A program made the position numbers and the translations under genes. Positions 1 through 6,892 of a stretch of DNA of 6,892 nt are shown piece by piece. The stretch's first letter is position 1; every line of letters starts with the position of its first letter. Below the pieces are notes generated by a model. That model was not told the origin of the DNA. It was given only the letters and a program-made list of their open reading frames with translations, and ran no database searches. This DNA is from Candidatus Desantisbacteria bacterium CG1_02_38_46 (GTDB taxonomy: Bacteria; Desantisbacteria; UBA1551; UBA1559). The stretch is from the NCBI GenBank assembly GCA_001871015.1, contig MNUO01000090.1, positions 1 to 6,892 of the forward strand, given 5' to 3'.

Positions 1-545
1 ACAATCGCAGGGACAACAGATATTAAAAATATGCTGCGATAATTCATTCCTGCTTTAGAAAAAAGGAAAAATGCTAACAGAGGTCCTGCAACCGCTCCTG
101 AAGTATCCATTGCACGGTGGAAACCAAACGCCCTGCCCCTTTCGCTTTCCGTGCAGGAATCTGCAATTAAAGCATCTCTGGGAGAAGTCCTCATTCCTTT
201 CCCGGTCCTGTCCAAAAACCTCAGTGCTAAAACATGCCAGCCTCTGCTTGCTATCGAAAGGAATGGTCGACTTACAGCAGTAATTCCATATCCTGTTAGA
301 ATGAAAATTTTTCGCGATTTCAACTTGTCAGAGAGCCACCCAAAAAGAACCTTTAAGAAACTCGCTGTTGTCTCCGCTATTCCTTCAATTAATCCTATAA
401 ATGCTTTATTCACCCCAAGGACATTTGCCAGAAACAGAGGCAACAGAGAATAATTCATCTGGCTGGAAACATCCTCAAAAAAACTTGCCCAGCCAAGTAT
501 TGCTATATTCTTTTTTAAATTCTGTTCTTTATTTTGATCTGCCAT
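1..545 (-). CDS. MFS transporter, N-terminal part (cut by left edge)
   Basis: This is the first 181 codons of a major facilitator superfamily inner-membrane transporter. The frame is open to base 1, so the C-terminal half lies outside the window. After a short polar N-terminus (MADQNKEQNLKKN), hydrophobic segments lie at about residues 14-50, 78-98 and 145-181. The loop between helices 2 and 3 carries MFS motif A, GWLSDKLKSRK, at residues 69-79. Residues 109-130 (RFLDRTGKGMRTSPRDALI then ADS) and 137-158 (GRAFGFHRAMDTSGAVAGP and following) are signatures I associate with one MFS subfamily of drug/metabolite-efflux type. Met at 545 is the first start after an in-frame TAA at 554-552. No clear Shine-Dalgarno site precedes it, which may mean reinitiation after the kinase gene ending 45 bp upstream. 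Family assignment is firm; substrate and direction of transport are unknown. Export of a product made by the upstream enzymes is inference. Confidence 0.9.
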   Translation of the reverse strand, partial: MADQNKEQNLKKNIAILGWASFFEDVSSQMNYSLLPLFLANVLGVNKAFIGLIEGIAETTASFLKVLFGWLSDKLKSRKIFILTGYGITAVSRPFLSIASRGWHVLALRFLDRTGKGMRTSPRDALIADSCTESERGRAFGFHRAMDTSGAVAGPLLAFFLFSKAGMNYRSIFLISVVPAI

Positions 546-590
546 CGACGTTTATCTAACGAGAAACAAGCTTTGCTTATTTTCCATCAT
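546..590 (-). other. 45-bp intergenic gap with a 12-codon mini-ORF
   Basis: The gap between the sugar kinase stop and the transporter start holds a tiny open frame, MMENKQSLFLVR, at 590-552. Its ATG directly abuts the kinase stop (TAA then ATG). It is in the same frame as the transporter and separated from it by one TAA (554-552) and two codons. No good Shine-Dalgarno site precedes it; the nearest GAGG is 15 bases away. It could be a coupling or leader peptide, a remnant of a longer transporter N-terminus, or chance. No convincing terminator hairpin is present, so readthrough from the kinase is expected. Confidence 0.25.
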
Positions 591-1970
591 TTAAAAAGTC
601 AATTGCCTCAGACCGTCCTGAGGAAAACATATCTCTACCCCGAGAGGAAGATTTTTAATATCATAATAATTTTCTTTCAATACTTTTTTTAATCCTTCGG
701 TATCTTCTTTTTTTAATAAAACAGCAACGTATCCGCCCAGGCCTCCCCCAACCAATCTTGCTCCTAAAACTCCTGGTGTTTTCAGGGCTAAATCAACTAT
801 TCGGTCAGCCTCCTCACAACTTACAGCATACCCTCCCGGCTGTTGGTAAAGAGGAGAATTATCTTCTAACTCTAATTCTTTTAATCGATCTCCGTTATGA
901 GAAATATTCATTAGCTCTCCAAACTTTTCCATCTCTCCTTTTCTTAAAAAATCCGCACAAATTCTGCTTCTTTCGCTTTCTGCAATTCCAAAAAGAAAAA
1001 CACCGCGAACACGGTATCCCTCTTTTAATTCTTCATGAGTTTTATAAATTATCTCCAATTCTTTTTTTCTCGAAGATAATTTTTTATTTAATTCTTTTCG
1101 AGAAATTCTTAGAGGCAGTGTTTTCAAAATTTTATAGATATAAGAAAGTTCAAAATTTTTAGTATTTATGTCTCTGAGCATTTTTATCGAGTAAAGAGAT
1201 GGGAATTGTTCCTTAACTAAAAAAAGGGAAATTTCATAAGTTGCCACTCTTTCATTAAAAATATTTTTTGCCCCTTCTGATTTTTTTGCCTCCTTAAAAG
1301 TATTACAAATTGCAACGCAATAATCCTCCGGGAAAGAAAGATGCTCTATTTTTAGAGGAGAAAAGGAAATGTGCGAAATGTTTCCTCTCTTACTTAAAAC
1401 AATTGCAGCCTGGTCCCCCTTACCACCCCTTGTCCCGACATACCATTCTGCTTCACCGCAAGAATCGATAAATTCCTCATCAGGTAAAGAAATATCGTTT
1501 ACTTTGAGAAAAGCAAAAGAAGCTCCCATGTTAAGCGCTGTAGAAGAACTTAAACCGCCAGCCATCGGGATATCACTATCAATTAATAAATTCATCCCGG
1601 AAATTTTATTTTCAAAAAATTTATTTTTAAAATATAGAACTCCTGCCTTTATGTAATTTACCCAATTTCCCTTTTCAATCTTTATATTATTAATCCACTG
1701 GTTCCATTCAACCTTATCCGGTATTTCTTCGGAAATTAAAAATTTTTGCTCGGCAAATCTTTCGTCGGAATTAAAAACCTGCACTGTATCGTCAATTCTT
1801 TTCTGCACAATTATTTTCATTTCTCTTGTAGCAATTGGATTAACCGAACCACCACGATGGTCGACATGCATCCCTAATAAATTTACTCTTCCAGGAACAG
1901 ATAAAAAAATAAGATTTTTATCATCGTTGTAGATTTGCTTAAATTTTTTTATCAAATCTTCCCATTCCAT
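591..1970 (-). CDS. Galactokinase-like GHMP family sugar kinase
   Basis: This is a cytoplasmic GHMP-superfamily kinase, most like galactokinases, which phosphorylate a sugar at C1 with ATP. The three family motifs are in order. Residues 26-41 (PGRVNLLGMHVDHRGG) form the N-terminal substrate motif. Residues 138-144 (GGLSSST) form the phosphate-binding loop. Residues 403-414 (ARLVGGGLGGYV) form the C-terminal glycine-rich motif. GKGDQ, with Asp186, matches the galactokinase catalytic Asp region, and SHNGDR (357-362) matches the conserved SH motif. The usual Glu of GEHTDY is Met here (Met34), so the sugar may not be galactose. At 459 residues it is longer than the usual 380-400; the extra length appears to lie in residues ~250-325. 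The ATG at 1970 is preceded by AAAGGAG at a 10-base spacing. The gene overlaps the upstream ATP-grasp gene by 19 bp. A sugar-1-kinase role is well supported; its substrate is not known. Confidence 0.88.
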   Translation of the reverse strand: MEWEDLIKKFKQIYNDDKNLIFLSVPGRVNLLGMHVDHRGGSVNPIATREMKIIVQKRIDDTVQVFNSDERFAEQKFLISEEIPDKVEWNQWINNIKIEKGNWVNYIKAGVLYFKNKFFENKISGMNLLIDSDIPMAGGLSSSTALNMGASFAFLKVNDISLPDEEFIDSCGEAEWYVGTRGGKGDQAAIVLSKRGNISHISFSPLKIEHLSFPEDYCVAICNTFKEAKKSEGAKNIFNERVATYEISLFLVKEQFPSLYSIKMLRDINTKNFELSYIYKILKTLPLRISRKELNKKLSSRKKELEIIYKTHEELKEGYRVRGVFLFGIAESERSRICADFLRKGEMEKFGELMNISHNGDRLKELELEDNSPLYQQPGGYAVSCEEADRIVDLALKTPGVLGARLVGGGLGGYVAVLLKKEDTEGLKKVLKENYYDIKNLPLGVEICFPQDGLRQLTF

Positions 1971-2998
1971 CTTTGCATTACTCCTTTGCCAAAATTCTCA
2001 CCGAGACTTATTTTGTTATTCCCTATAATCCTTGAACCAACAACTACAGGCCGCGGATTAACATCGATAATATAAGGAATATTGTCTTCCACAACTACAT
2101 CAATACCAATAAGAAGGGAAGGCTTGCTGCCCTGAAAAATTTTTTCCGTTGATTCGCAGGCAGTTTTTTTTATACAATCTATTTCCTCTTTTTCGAAAGA
2201 ATTTAATATTTCATTGATATTTTTTTTCTCTGCCTTCCTGATTGCACTGACAACCTCTTCCCTGCCTTGCATTACATAACCGCTATCCGCCTGATAAACT
2301 CCATCATAAGTTACATTGATTCTTAAAACAAAAAAATCGGCTCCTAAACCTGCTCTCCTTGTGCTTCCCCTCTTTTCTCTAATTATTAAATCCTCGTTTT
2401 TATTACTTATATATTCAAAAATGTTTTCAATCTCAGATTTTTTAAAAAATCTGCAGTCAATCCCTTCTGTTCCATGCTCCGGCTGGACAAAAATACCGTC
2501 ACTTTTGATGTCTTCTAAAATTTCTTTCAGACTGTTTAGACCAATTTTATTAAATTTTGATATTTTAAAACAAAGAGGAACTGGAATATTATTTTCTTTA
2601 AGAATTTCATAAGTCCTGAACTTACTTTCGCAATTTAAAACCCCCCTGTTATAAGGATTGACCATCGCTATTTTTCCCTTACCAAAAGAGTCAGACAATA
2701 AACGATGCAATCTGGATTCCTGAAAAGGATTAAGAAAGAGAAAGTGAACAATGTCGGCTTTTAAAGGAGAATCAAACTCAATTTCTTCCAGATTATCTTT
2801 TTTATTAAAATAAAAAGCTTTTTTAAATTTTAAATTCTTGTCTATGCAAGAAGGCAAAACCCCGAAAACAAAAGATGGCAGAGCATCCCTGGTAGAAATT
2901 CCATTTTTTAAATTGTATTCACGAATGTCACAATGAAAATAATAAAGAGTATCCTCAAGATTTTCCAGAGAAGCATTAAAAACAATCAAGTATAGCAA
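1952..2998 (-). CDS. Stand-alone ATP-grasp ligase-like protein
   Basis: This 348-residue soluble protein looks like a complete ATP-grasp enzyme. The family joins a carboxylate to an amine or similar nucleophile through an acyl-phosphate. Residues 1-112 would be the pre-ATP-grasp domain. Residues 113-141 (VNP..., ESKFRTYEILKENNIPVP) match the usual 'N...K..t..L...gipvP' entry to the ATP-binding domain, with Lys126. Residues 171-180 (VQPEHGTEGI) fit the glycine-rich strand-loop, and IIREKRG (205-211) the second nucleotide-binding strand. The metal site reads GIDVVVEDN (298-306) and IIDVNPRP (310-317), with Asp300, Asp312 and Asn314; Asp312 stands where Glu is more usual. TTG at 2998 is the start: TAA TAA lies directly upstream in frame and GGGGG sits 8 bases before it. 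The exact ligase family and substrates are not recognised. The end overlaps the sugar kinase gene by 19 bp, so a shared pathway is likely. Confidence 0.75.
   Translation of the reverse strand: MLYLIVFNASLENLEDTLYYFHCDIREYNLKNGISTRDALPSFVFGVLPSCIDKNLKFKKAFYFNKKDNLEEIEFDSPLKADIVHFLFLNPFQESRLHRLLSDSFGKGKIAMVNPYNRGVLNCESKFRTYEILKENNIPVPLCFKISKFNKIGLNSLKEILEDIKSDGIFVQPEHGTEGIDCRFFKKSEIENIFEYISNKNEDLIIREKRGSTRRAGLGADFFVLRINVTYDGVYQADSGYVMQGREEVVSAIRKAEKKNINEILNSFEKEEIDCIKKTACESTEKIFQGSKPSLLIGIDVVVEDNIPYIIDVNPRPVVVGSRIIGNNKISLGENFGKGVMQRWNGKI
1981..1987 (-). promoter_or_regulatory. Ribosome-binding site of the sugar kinase, inside the upstream gene
   Basis: The sequence AAAGGAG is read on the minus strand, 10 bases before the ATG at 1970. 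It lies within the last codons of the ATP-grasp gene, whose TGA stop falls 16 bases past the first base of the kinase ATG. This arrangement supports the chosen start and suggests translational coupling of the two genes. Confidence 0.7.
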
Positions 2999-3006
2999 TT
3001 ATTAAA

Positions 3007-3011
3007 CCCCC
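3007..3011 (-). promoter_or_regulatory. Ribosome-binding site deciding the TTG start
   Basis: CTGGGGG on the minus strand ends 8 bases before the TTG at 2998, a normal spacing. The spacer TTTAATAA contains two in-frame stops. Initiation therefore cannot lie upstream, and TTG at 2998 is favoured over the next in-frame TTG at codon 4 or any later Met. Confidence 0.55.
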
Positions 3012-3017
3012 AGAAGT

Positions 3018-3045
3018 ATTGTAGCGGTCCCGATTAAATTTACAA
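3018..3045 (-). promoter_or_regulatory. Possible weak sigma-70-type promoter before the ATP-grasp gene
   Basis: TTGTAA (3045-3040) and TACAAT (3023-3018) are separated by 16 bases in the gap after the large upstream gene. They resemble -35 and -10 boxes. Transcription would begin near 3011, almost on the ribosome-binding site, giving a leader of about 13 bases. That is tight, and AT-rich gaps produce such matches by chance. If real, it would give the last three genes expression independent of the large gene. No terminator hairpin separates the two, so readthrough is also possible. Confidence 0.25.
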
Positions 3046-3051
3046 TTTTAA

Positions 3052-6000
3052 TTATATACTTTTTTTGGATTTTGTCAAATCCTTGTATTTTTTTCCCCAT
3101 TCTCCCAAAATACTGAAAACGAGGTAAACACCCTCGCCATCTCTTCCTGCTAATTTTACACGGTCATTGTGTGGTCTCCACAAACCTGCTCCAGGGTTTG
3201 GCTCAATTTTAACAACCGCTAAAGACCTCATTTTTCTTTTCTTCTTTTTTTCCCTGGCATAGCTCCAGAAGAGATTCCTTTTTTTATCACCCTCAAATAG
3301 TTTTACCGGTGGATTCTGCACCTTTCCTTTATCATCATAAATTTTTATTTTTATCATACCCGAGGTAGATCCGCCGTGGCGGACATTTTTAGATAAAGGG
3401 ATAAAAACTTCATTTTCCTCATCGTACACTTTAACAACTTCATCATTCCTATTTACTAAAAAAACAGGAATGTAATCGCCCATTTCATAAAGAATGTTCC
3501 AGTCTGCAACGCCGATTTTATTAACTTTTTCCTCGAAGCTCACACCCTTGGCAAATTCAGGATGCAGTTCAAGGTAGCTTTCAATTATTTTCCTCCTGTT
3601 ATTTTTAATATATTTCTCTTCGGCCTTAATTGAAGATGGAGACACTCTTTCCATTTCTCTTCTCAAGTCTTCGCGGTATTTTACATTTATTTTTTCATCA
3701 CGGTATTCAAAAAGTCGACCTCCCTGCCCTACATTTGCAATTGCAGCACTACTTACAACTGTGATGTAATGAGTAGGTATGAATTCTCCGGATGGTCTCT
3801 TCATCAAAATTACCCTGAAATAAGAAAAGAGCGGAGCATCCACATCAATGCCGATTCCAAGTTCTCTGATAAATCTTTCCTTTAGAGTTTCAAGAAATTT
3901 ATTCGTGTAAAGTTCACGGACATTCGATTTAATTGCCTCCTGTATAACTACATTGTCGGTCTTTGAAATATCATAACTAATTTCTACGAGCTCTTCTATT
4001 TTATCTGCATAAAATATTTTACCGTCTCTAACGGGAAGAATTTTCGACCTTCTACCACCGGATTCTTTCTCTGCTTTAACAATTATAACTTCGCAGTCCC
4101 TGGCAAGGTCCTTGATAATTTTCCTTATTTTCACTTTTGCTTTTTCATTAAATCTCTCTGTATCTTTCCTGTACCAGTTCTCCTGTTTAGGTAAAGCTAC
4201 TCCGCTACCCTTAAGCATTGCCGGATACTCGCATTTTAAATAAGTTGCAGATTCCCACAGGAATGGTTGAATTAGCGGAAGTCCAAGTTGCTCAATCTCC
4301 ATCCTTAAAGGATGCGTAAAATGCAGCCAGCATGCGTGCAGGACAATTAGATTTGAGAATCTTACCAGTTTCCAGTTATTATTTTCATCACGGAAAAATG
4401 CTTCTCTTGCCTTCAATAATCCTTTTTCTATTTCCGGGAAAGGAACAAGGAAGAGGTTTATGTTATTGTCTTTTGCAAGTTTTGGCCCCTGTTCCAGAGC
4501 GACACTTACCGTAGTGTTTCCTAACGGGTATACTATCCCGATATTCACTCTTTCCCTGAATTTAATTAGTTCAGGGTCAAATGAATCAACTATTTCAGGA
4601 ATTGGATAACCGTCATGTATCAATGTGGAAATGTCCCTGAATCTTGCATAGGAAAACCAGAATTTCTCTTCTTCTTTTTCTACTTTTATTCCTATTGCCT
4701 GCTCGATAATCTTACCCTTCTGGATTTTTCCAAACCACAGATTCTTAGACGCGGTAGTTTTGTCTTTAAATTCTGTTTTTTTCTCTATGATTGCGCGGAT
4801 ATATTGATAAGTAATTCTGTGATGCAGTGTTGCGAGTTTAAAGATTTTATCTCTTGACCAGTTTTTGAATGCTGAAGTCCTTTCAATTGAATAATGATAG
4901 GGGTAATAATCAAAAATGTGATTATTTATTGTAAGGTCAAAGAACCTGGCAAAGGCAACCCACGCAGAATGCTCGTCTTCAATTTTAATTGTTTCCTGCA
5001 TGAGAAGGGCAATGTCAAGCAACTCTGCAACCTTCGCTACATTTTCAATGGCTTTATCATCCTTACATAGCTCAAAGAACTTTCCTATTCTTTTTGCCAG
5101 TCCCTGGTATTCACTCTCAAGGATTTCCCCTCCGCGGAAAACAGTTTCTATTTCTTGAGTAATTTCTTCAGGAGAAACAGAAAAATTGGTAATTAACTTT
5201 TGCCATGCCTTTTTGTTCTTGGCAAGAAACTTTCCAAATATCTCTTCGCATTTCTCCGGGTCCTTTTCTTTGAAAAAGAAGGAAGAAAGAGGAATTGCAC
5301 TGCGGTAAATTTCCTGAATATTATTTTCCTGTTTTTTCATCTCTTCACTAAAAGAATTTCTTCTCTTGCCCAATCTTATTGCTTCTAAATACTGTTTCCT
5401 CCTGATTTCTTTTGTTTCAAGCTTCAGATGCAATTCTTCCACTGCTTTCAAAGAACCTGAAACGCCGGTGGAGATTTCCCAGAATTTTTCTTCCTGCGGA
5501 GTGTATTTTTCCTTGAATACATAGTCTATAACTTTACTGCTCAATCTTGCGGATTTCTGTTTTAATATATCTTCATAATTTTCCCTTATCTGCAAAAGTT
5601 CATCACTGGAGATTTTTCCATTAAAAATATATCTTCCTCCTATAACTAAAAATGCACCGAAGTCCAGCTCTTTCAGATTTATGCCTCTGTTAATTTTTCC
5701 AAGAATTTCACGCTGGATTTTGTAAAAATTAGTGTCCAGCCCTCTTTCTCTTGCTTTTATTTCAAGGCTTATTAATTCTTCTATTTTCTCTTTCTGGTAA
5801 ATATATCTTGAAATTTCCGCTAGGATGAGGGAAGCATCTAATAATCTTTTCTCAAGGACACTGACAAGTAATTTTTGTGCCATCTCTCTTTCTTTAATCA
5901 TCTCTCTTTTCCACTCCTCAATTGTTTCCTTTCCGATTCCCATACAACCGTAAACAGCATTTTCTTCAATCGCGAACAGTTCTTTTACTTTGTCTTTACA

Positions 6001-6892
6001 GGAAGGATAGCGGAAAGCAAAAGTGGGTGTTCTTGCACCTGATGTACCGTCAGCAAAAATAAGCGCGCTGTTATTGTAATCCTTTTTCATTAAATAAATA
6101 ATTTTGGGAAGGTTATCAACAAGAACAAGCAATTCTTTATCAGGAATTCCAAGGTCAAGAAAATCGCAGGAAGTCATAGCAACAGGATATCTTTCCTTGG
6201 AATAAATTCCACGCTCCTCTAAAACAAGCACGTGAATTGCAGGCCCAATACTTTTAATTATTTTTTCTCTCATCTCTGAGGGCTTTTCTTCTATTCCCTT
6301 CCATTTTTTTAAATTTCCTCCGAATGTTTGTGCATTTGCTTTGATTGTTTGCCCGGTTAATCCAAACTTCAACAGTCTATTTTTCACAGCTTGTGAAATC
6401 TGAGCAAGGTTGTCACCGAATGCCATAAATATAACTTTATTTCTTAATTGCGCTAATACTGTTTCATCTTTAATCTTCCATTTCCAGCTTCCTAAATCCA
6501 CGCCAGACTCTTCTACATTTTCATCAATCCATTTTCTGTCATAACCGTTTTTCAAAAGGATTTCATAACCTTCCCTCGCATAAGAAGAAAAGTCCATAGG
6601 AACATGCCCGAACATGTCTTTTGCGGTGCACAGTCCAACCATTCTAATATCTGCAGGATAAGAATATTGGGAAAATATTTTTGCATAAATTTCTCTTCCT
6701 TCAGGGTCTATATCCTCAAGAAGATGTTCTATTCCTGTTCCGCAGAAAATTTCAAATTTACGCGCTCCGGCAGAAAAACGCACATCAGTAACATCTTCCT
6801 TATAGGAAGCTTCTATCATACCAATTAGTTCGTCGGCCCCAGTAACTTTGTGATTTTTATCTTTTGCTTCATTGTACAGAAGGTGGATAAGT
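3052..6892 (-). CDS. Large multidomain protein with C-terminal ATP-grasp-like ligase module (5' end outside window)
   Basis: This is a very large soluble protein. The first in-window Met is at 6819 (1255 residues), but the frame stays open for 24 more codons to the edge (LIHLLYNEAKDKNHKVTGAD and on). No Shine-Dalgarno site precedes that Met, so the gene very probably starts outside. Numbering here is from that Met. Residues 1-300 appear globular and are not recognised; IFADGTSGARTPTFAFRYP (254-272) stands out. Residues 300-700 are mainly helical, Lys/Glu-rich, and may include coiled coil. Residues 758-880 alternate strand and helix like a pre-ATP-grasp domain. ATP-grasp features follow: IIVKAEKESGGRRSKILPV (912-930), VVIQEAIKSN (957-966), FRVILMK (1001-1007), and SSAAIANVGQGG (1023-1034). 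The expected metal-site E-x-N reads LVN (1121-1123). A basic stretch (1189-1198) precedes the C-terminal ~57 residues. No membrane segment was seen. The function is probably ATP-dependent ligation; family and substrate are unknown. Confidence 0.8.
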   Translation of the reverse strand, partial: LIHLLYNEAKDKNHKVTGADELIGMIEASYKEDVTDVRFSAGARKFEIFCGTGIEHLLEDIDPEGREIYAKIFSQYSYPADIRMVGLCTAKDMFGHVPMDFSSYAREGYEILLKNGYDRKWIDENVEESGVDLGSWKWKIKDETVLAQLRNKVIFMAFGDNLAQISQAVKNRLLKFGLTGQTIKANAQTFGGNLKKWKGIEEKPSEMREKIIKSIGPAIHVLVLEERGIYSKERYPVAMTSCDFLDLGIPDKELLVLVDNLPKIIYLMKKDYNNSALIFADGTSGARTPTFAFRYPSCKDKVKELFAIEENAVYGCMGIGKETIEEWKREMIKEREMAQKLLVSVLEKRLLDASLILAEISRYIYQKEKIEELISLEIKARERGLDTNFYKIQREILGKINRGINLKELDFGAFLVIGGRYIFNGKISSDELLQIRENYEDILKQKSARLSSKVIDYVFKEKYTPQEEKFWEISTGVSGSLKAVEELHLKLETKEIRRKQYLEAIRLGKRRNSFSEEMKKQENNIQEIYRSAIPLSSFFFKEKDPEKCEEIFGKFLAKNKKAWQKLITNFSVSPEEITQEIETVFRGGEILESEYQGLAKRIGKFFELCKDDKAIENVAKVAELLDIALLMQETIKIEDEHSAWVAFARFFDLTINNHIFDYYPYHYSIERTSAFKNWSRDKIFKLATLHHRITYQYIRAIIEKKTEFKDKTTASKNLWFGKIQKGKIIEQAIGIKVEKEEEKFWFSYARFRDISTLIHDGYPIPEIVDSFDPELIKFRERVNIGIVYPLGNTTVSVALEQGPKLAKDNNINLFLVPFPEIEKGLLKAREAFFRDENNNWKLVRFSNLIVLHACWLHFTHPLRMEIEQLGLPLIQPFLWESATYLKCEYPAMLKGSGVALPKQENWYRKDTERFNEKAKVKIRKIIKDLARDCEVIIVKAEKESGGRRSKILPVRDGKIFYADKIEELVEISYDISKTDNVVIQEAIKSNVRELYTNKFLETLKERFIRELGIGIDVDAPLFSYFRVILMKRPSGEFIPTHYITVVSSAAIANVGQGGRLFEYRDEKINVKYREDLRREMERVSPSSIKAEEKYIKNNRRKIIESYLELHPEFAKGVSFEEKVNKIGVADWNILYEMGDYIPVFLVNRNDEVVKVYDEENEVFIPLSKNVRHGGSTSGMIKIKIYDDKGKVQNPPVKLFEGDKKRNLFWSYAREKKKKRKMRSLAVVKIEPNPGAGLWRPHNDRVKLAGRDGEGVYLVFSILGEWGKKYKDLTKSKKSI

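Noticed and set aside
71-453. Two plus-strand open frames of 70 and 100 codons
   Set aside because: They lie antisense to the transporter gene, whose minus-strand translation shows clear MFS motifs. Their own translations show no family features.
561-580. Inverted repeat around AAGCTT as a terminator after the kinase
   Set aside because: The symmetry is imperfect and very short, with no GC-rich stem or downstream U-tract.
574-602. TTGACT followed by TAAGCA as a promoter for the transporter
   Set aside because: The -35-like box is good, but the -10-like box is poor. The box overlaps the kinase coding end, where TTGACT simply encodes Leu-Thr codons.
758-1656. Plus-strand open frames within the sugar kinase region (758-1162, 1369-1656)
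   Set aside because: They are antisense shadows of a gene with intact GHMP kinase motifs. Their Phe/Leu-rich translations come from complementing Lys/Glu codons.
2316-2612. 98-codon plus-strand open frame
   Set aside because: It is an antisense shadow of the ATP-grasp gene, with no ribosome-binding site or motif of its own.
3036-3052. AAATT/AATTT inverted repeat after the large gene as a terminator
   Set aside because: The stem is a few A-T pairs only and too weak to terminate.
6600-6618. Repeated AACATG / palindrome-like sequence as an operator
   Set aside because: It lies inside the large coding region, encoding Met-Phe-Gly-His-Val, and is explained by codon content.
4332-6828. Plus-strand open frames at 4332-4514, 4615-4857, 5200-5388 and 6604-6828
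   Set aside because: All lie opposite the large coding region and read as low-complexity Phe/Leu/Ser-rich shadows.

Overview
This is an AT-rich bacterial window. All recognisable coding is on the minus strand, so the genes read from right to left. The proteins are rich in Lys, Glu and Ile. The start codons and Shine-Dalgarno-like sites fit bacterial translation. The variant galactokinase signature in the sugar kinase (GMHVDH in place of GEHTDY) recalls galactokinase-like proteins I associate with Planctomycetes and other PVC or candidate-phylum bacteria. The taxonomic guess (an uncultured anaerobe, perhaps Omnitrophota-like) is weak, because there is no rRNA or marker gene here.

Layout in transcription order. 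(1) 6892-3052 is a very large protein of at least 1279 residues. Its frame stays open to the right edge, so its true N-terminus is missing. The last ~500 residues look like a pre-ATP-grasp plus ATP-grasp ligase unit. The first ~750 residues are not recognised and are partly helical. (2) After a 53-bp gap, 2998-1952 encodes a 348-residue stand-alone ATP-grasp ligase-like protein that starts at TTG behind a GGGGG ribosome-binding site. (3) 1970-591 overlaps gene 2 by 19 bp and encodes a 459-residue galactokinase-type GHMP sugar kinase. Its ribosome-binding site lies inside the end of gene 2. (4) After a 45-bp gap, 545-1 holds the first ~181 residues of a major facilitator superfamily transporter. 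It is cut by the left edge.

The spacing suggests one operon, with translational coupling of genes 2 and 3. Two ATP-dependent ligases of different architecture, a sugar kinase with an altered substrate-binding motif and an MFS transporter could form a small pathway. In such a pathway an unusual sugar would be phosphorylated, conjugated to an amino- or carboxyl-bearing partner, and moved across the membrane. That is inference; no substrate can be read from the sequence. No RNA genes, mobile elements, CRISPR arrays or strong terminators were found. No gene-free stretch exceeds 53 bp.
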